The notes beneath the pieces are model-generated. The model made no database searches. It saw nothing but the letters and a program-made list of their open reading frames with translations, and was not told the DNA's origin. A stretch of DNA of 64,000 nt. It comes from Branchiostoma floridae. Its lineage: Eukaryota; Chordata; Leptocardii; Amphioxiformes; Branchiostomatidae. Where the stretch lies: positions 11,196,699 to 11,260,698 of the forward strand of contig NC_049986.1 in NCBI RefSeq assembly GCF_000003815.2, written 5' to 3'. The translations under genes were made by a program, and so were the position numbers. Positions 59,690 to 64,000 of this stretch are shown in pieces; the stretch's first letter is position 1; each line of letters starts with the position of its first letter.

Positions 59690-61270
59690 GTAAGATTAAC
59701 ATGCTTTTATGTGTTCTTAAAGATACCAATATGATGAGTAAGCAAGCGACCTCTCAGCAAAGGACAACACAAAATGACAACACCATAGTCGAGAGTAATG
59801 CAGTATTTTTTAAATTTAATTTACATCAAAGGTTTTGCTTATTTCAACCAGTGATTTTAGTTCTTCTGAATATACCGATAGTGGGCACTAGCGACATCTA
59901 TGATGTTGGATCTTCAAAAAACGCCTGTTAGAAGCAGGTCTTTGACTATTTGCATAACGCACTTGCCTCGATATACGAAAGGTTGATAGGACGGTGGCTT
60001 TGTCAGCGGTCATGTTATCCGCATCCACGTGCAACTTACCAAACAGACCACGGATGAATGATGAACAATCACGGTGACCTAAAAACCTCACAGTAAAATG
60101 TTTTCTTTTAGTCCTATTCTAGACCTATGGTAAATACTTGCCAATCACTGCGGGGACATCAGACTATGAGGACAATGCTCCTGGATAGTTTGTAGACACA
60201 TTGAGCAGATTTTGGAATGTACTTACATTTCAAAGTCTGCTCAAACACGCATAACAAGTAACCAACATAATGCTGCTAATACTGCTTAACATTTCCATAC
60301 TACCATTCTCATCAGACACAGTGCAAAGAAAATGCAATGACTGACATGATATTGGTCGACCCAGAAGTGCTATGTGTTTTGTCTGGACTCCTGTGTCAAA
60401 TATTGTTCTGATAAGTAATGGGTGGATGTCAAAGTGAATGTCGACTTAGACAGATCTGGTCTCCCCTAAGTGTACATCTGGTGGGGGTAGTCAAATAATG
60501 GATTACCCCAGGCTCTTTTCAACCTCCTTTCACAGGCCAAAAGGCTATCATTTTGTGGGACTGCCTGTATAGTTGTGAGATTGCCAATAAGTTTAAACAA
60601 CAGAATCTTTTTCCCCTGATATATCGAAGCTTTTGCTTATTTTTTTCCACCTTTAATTTAGACTAGAGTAGTCGCTTACTATACTGTTTTAGTCTGTTTT
60701 TTTCTTTTGTCACCTGCAATTAGCCCTTGGGCAACAGTTTGCAATAAACTTATTATCATCCATGCATAGGCGGTGCCAAATTGTCAGAAATTCAGATCTC
60801 AAACAGATAAAACGTTAGCTTAGAATAGCTACATTGCTTTAGAGGATTGTACAATCATTCAATATAATAGCAAGGCGAACGCAAGCTATTTCATGCTGCA
60901 AACGTTCTTTCAAAGCAAGCAATAGAAAACTTAACACCGAAATCAAAGCTTCTGAGTTGCCCACACCTGTCACTAGTGCTGTTCTCATCGAGTTCAGCCT
61001 CAGGCTGTTGCTCTATGATTTGCCCGGCATGTGACTCCTTGTCTGTCTCAATGGCTAGCGAGGCGATGCCTAAAAATGAACAGCTTCTGAACGCAGCAAT
61101 CGTCAAGACGCAAAACGCTAACCGAGTAACAGACTGGTGAGTAGAGAAGCCTTGAACGGCATGCAACAGGGCCCGTTAAACGTCCTCTCGGTCGTTTTCA
61201 TAGCCGGCACACATGTACATATAACATGAGTAGTTTTATACACGTCTTCTCAGAGACATTTCAGACTCAC
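59690..61270 (-). other. Intron 1 of NmrA-like copy E
   Basis: No separate gene is recognised. A short open frame at 60891-61166 (-) lacks any known motif. Confidence 0.5.
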
Positions 61271-61304
61271 CTGTTGCTCCAAAAACAGTGATAAGTTTCG
61301 CCAT

Positions 61305-62508
61305 ATTGCTGGAAGTCTGTCAGTGTTGTCGCTCCTTGTTGAATGAGGCTAAAGGAAAGCTGGGTGGTCCTGCGTCGCTCTTCCTGCCCTCTCGGTAGCC
61401 CCTGACAAGTTAAATGTCGTTTGAATGACGTGACCTATTTTATACAAACGTACCCCGGTGGCATGGGATGTTCCATTGCACGAATGGGTAGGGCAGTCAG
61501 CAATGCAAACAAATATGCAAGTCATGCAGTATCACTATGGGACGGTAGTCATGCTGTTGCATGGAGAGTATGCAAATGAACAGTCTACTGCAGCATTAGC
61601 GTCGTATGCAAGTCATGATTGACTTTTGTGCCGCTATTTTCTGATGAAAAACGATTTTGACATATTTGTACCGAATAATTCTAATGAAATAATAGTTGAA
61701 ATACCTCGAACATTGCCATCTTAAAACGCAAACTTAAGTTTCGCGGTCTATCTTAAGACACCTTCATCTGGCCTTAATCACTTCATCATCTTGATCACTT
61801 TGATTATCGAGAGAGGCAGTCAATGTTTTTATTATCTCAGCCCACTTTATTCCGTATTGTTAAGTTGCTTGTATAGTCATTTTTTTTTTGTTTCTTATTC
61901 CGCCTGAAGCAGTTCCTTGATGCACAATTTTTTTTATCAATATTAGTCATAGCATATATCATCGATTCTCTTATCAAGAAATTTAAACCGAAAACAAAGA
62001 GTTTCTGTACATATTCTTGACCATGAACCATATCCATTTCACATATCACAAGCTCCATTCTCTGCCACATACTATCCTTGTGTACCTTTATACAATCTCC
62101 GGGTTCCTGACTTTCTGCCACATGCCAACCTTCACTTTTGTAAGCCTGCCGAAGAAATTTGTACGCAGGCCAGCTCAACCATCACTTCCTGCCAGTCTCT
62201 GCTTACAACTCAGTCCGGAACAAACTTGGACCCGGGCCAGCGAAAAAAAAAACTTGAAAAGACACCAATACAAACAAGCAAACAGGCCGAAAACAATATC
62301 TCGGAGGTAATGATGCAATCCATGTACTTATGCATACCCAAGGCGATCTACATATATATGAAAATACAGAACGAATGTACTATATTATATCTGTATCTTT
62401 ATAGATATGTAGACTGTGTGCATGAACAAGTTTAGAAAATAAAAACAACCGTGAAGACGTCTTCAGATGTATGACGAGTTATTGGCAATGTCTGAACTGA
62501 GACACTAG
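61305..62508. other. Spacer between copies E and F, with copy E upstream block
   Basis: The block at 61451-61491, TACCCCGGTGGCATGGGATGTTCCATTGCACGAATGGGTA, resembles 41850-41886 upstream of copy A. The rest has no recognised gene. Confidence 0.45.
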
Positions 62509-64000
62509 CTAGTCTAGTGCCTTTAGCAGCGCCTCCTTGTTCTCTGCCACCCACGTGTCGAAGCTCTTGGCGGCGGGGTGTAGCTGGCGGGTCAGCTCCA
62601 CACTCCGGTCAGGGTTGTGAAGTCTGTTGAACTTGAACATGTTTCCGAGGTGGTCGGCACCAGGGAAACCCAGTTGGGCAAACGCGTCAGCTGTCATCTA
62701 GGAGACAGTGCATAGGTTAGAAGTGGAAATAGTCACATTTTGCATAGGCAATAAAGAGCTTACTCTCCATAATTTTTTTGGCGACACCTCAGGGACGTAA
62801 CTATATCTGCATAGTCGGTATAACCGCCCTTTCGCGTATTAACACAACAGCTTAGGCTAACGTCACATTTCCAAAACCGGGACCAGGCCGAGCTGTCTGT
62901 GGAAACGAAAAAAATAGAAATGTATACGTAAAAATATACGGAAGTGATGCCCACGGCTATTCTCTTTCCGTCTTGTGTAGTCTTGTGTCTTCTATATCAT
63001 ACATTTCGTTCCCGTAGGAGGCCCGACAGGGCCCTGGTTTGGAAATGTGTCGTAGGCCTTGTAATTAAGCCGGAGCCAGAAGTACCTTGTTTGGTTTGAC
63101 ATGATAATAAATACTGCTCGCATTGAATGACTGATGAGTTACCTTTGACAGTTAATTGATCTAACATTACTACTACAACATACTTACATCGCTGGCCTTG
63201 AACACCTTCGGTGCAAGGTGTTTGGAAAGAATCTCCGCATGTTGCTGGATGGTGAGTCTGTCTCCGCTGAAGCCCACAGTCCGGCCCAGCCATTCCGCCC
63301 TGTTGTTGAAGATCGCCCGGACAGCAGGACCCATGTCTGCTGCACTGACCGCGTCCATTTCAGCTCCCTCCATCGGGACTCCTATCAACCACGGATATGT
63401 AAAGATTGATTAATGACTGAATATACATTTTGTATACTCTATAAATCAACATTGGAGTGGCATTACAACAATCGTTTCCATCCGTTTAAAAATTGATCCC
63501 TTCATTTCATTATATCTAAGGTTGAATTTGCAAGCCTCCTTGGCAGGGTTATGGATTGACCTTTTTTCTTGGCTTCCTGGTTGTATTGTATGTATATTGT
63601 ATAAGTTGCTATAACCCAGTGATAATGAATATCAATACCAAACACCAGAGCCTCCTTACCCAAAACGTACGTCACATCTTCCAGTTTCTGTGGCTTTAGA
63701 GAAGAGATGTAGTTCTCATAGTAGAAGGGGTATCTGACAAAGGTCATCGGCAGTTCTATGGAAGTCATGTACTCCTCTACCTGCCCCTTGGCGTCAAAGT
63801 GAGGACAGGGAAACCCCGCGATCTTCTGAACATTCTCCAGGCCGCTAAACACCACATGTTTCACACCGGCAGCTTTGGCGGCGTCGGCTATGGCCTTGCC
63901 CTTCGATGGATATCAACGCAAAATGACAATATTTATAGCAAGGTCTTTGCCTATGGCCAATTGCAGTACGTTACAGTGGGTAGGGAAAGTATACAGATAG
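62509..64000 (-). CDS. NmrA-like family protein, copy F (last three exons; 5' part beyond window)
   Basis: Exons (read on -): 63900-63660 (241 bp), 63381-63188 (194 bp) and 62697-62509 (189 bp, stop TAG). Lengths and phases equal those of exons 4-6 in copy E. The coded sequence includes HVVFSGLENVQKIAGFPC, VEEYMTSIELPMTFVRYP, AADMGPAVRAIFNNRAEWLG, FPGADHLGNMFKFNRLHNPDR and the end WVAENKEALLKALD. No lesion is seen in these exons, so F may be the functional partner of broken copy E, to which it is nearly identical. Exons 1-3 lie past the window end. Intron 5 holds a MITE that copy E lacks. The role is inferred from NMRAL1. Confidence 0.9.
62856..63058. repeat. MITE-like element, 'GTCACATTTCCAAAACCGGG' ends, in copy F intron 5
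   Basis: GTCACATTTCCAAAACCGGG pairs with CCCTGGTTTGGAAATGTGTC. It is the same family as 37870-38050. In copy E the flanking intron words (CACCTCAAGGAC, then GGAGCCAGTAGTAC) are directly joined with no element between. Confidence 0.85.

Larger units (their letters stand above)
54993..61304 (-). pseudogene. NmrA-like copy E, exon 2 interrupted by a transposon
   Basis: Exons (read on -): 61304-61271, 2a 59687-59633, 2b 57074-56952, 56706-56638, 56421-56181, 55715-55522, 55181-54993. Exon 2a and 2b are 55 and 123 bp. Counting the shared 8 bp once gives exactly the 170 bp of the other copies, so the insertion is the only visible lesion. The rest is open: GATGTQGGAV, VTRNASSDKAKAL, NYWEHMDQEREIKQ, MVFSGLENVQKIAGFPC, FPGADDLGNMFKFYRLHNPDR. 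NYWE and SGLENVQK bring it nearer to vertebrate NMRAL1 than copies A-D. The insert brings in-frame stops, so the allele is probably null unless the insert is spliced out. I found no splice pair that restores frame. Could also be heterozygous in the population. Confidence 0.85.

Noticed and set aside
59888-60091. Short open frame on - in copy E intron 1
   Set aside because: No family match and no splice context.

Overview
The window is genomic DNA from an invertebrate animal. Genes are split by GT-AG introns, CCAAT and YY1-type promoter motifs occur, and introns and spacers are full of short inverted-repeat elements. The genes are close to vertebrate HSD17B8, DNTTIP2 and NMRAL1, and they sit beside a Neverland/DAF-36 Rieske oxygenase. 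My best guess is a cephalochordate (amphioxus, Branchiostoma). That is inference from gene content and repeat style, not proof. One assembly gap is present (6228-6430).

Layout. 1-1177 (+) holds the last three exons of an unrecognised conserved gene, followed by a long 3' UTR or spacer and a repeat-rich block (3.5-8.0 kb) that includes a 1.7-kb element with arms of about 345 bp. 8396-14341 (-) is a complete six-exon Neverland-type cholesterol 7-desaturase. 15585-18182 (+) is a complete eight-exon HSD17B8. 19996-32969 (-) is a complete six-exon DNTTIP2/Fcf2 gene. All three models were checked exon by exon: phases are consistent and total lengths divide by three (458, 255 and 332 aa).

From 37.2 kb to the window end lies a local array of six NmrA-like (NMRAL1) genes, called A to F here. 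A is minus and complete. B and C are plus and complete. D is plus and is an internal-deletion pseudogene. E is minus and has exon 2 split by a 2.56-kb THAP-encoding DNA transposon. F is minus and runs off the window end. The copies share exon lengths (34, 170, about 75, 241, 194, about 190-225 bp) and phases. A-D form one subclass; E and F are closer to vertebrate NMRAL1. NMRAL1 is known as an NADPH-sensing Rossmann protein.

The most interesting observations are: the transposon in copy E, with an 8-bp flanking repeat centred on TTAA, long degenerate inverted ends and a THAP-like reading frame; the fused copy D; a GC splice donor in copy A; a palindromic upstream block shared by copies A and E; a cluster of three CRE sites between A and B; a tandem duplication of half of HSD17B8 exon 5 with its splice donor; and several families of small inverted-repeat elements, one with a filled and empty site pair between F and E. 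No CRISPR, tRNA or rRNA genes were recognised.
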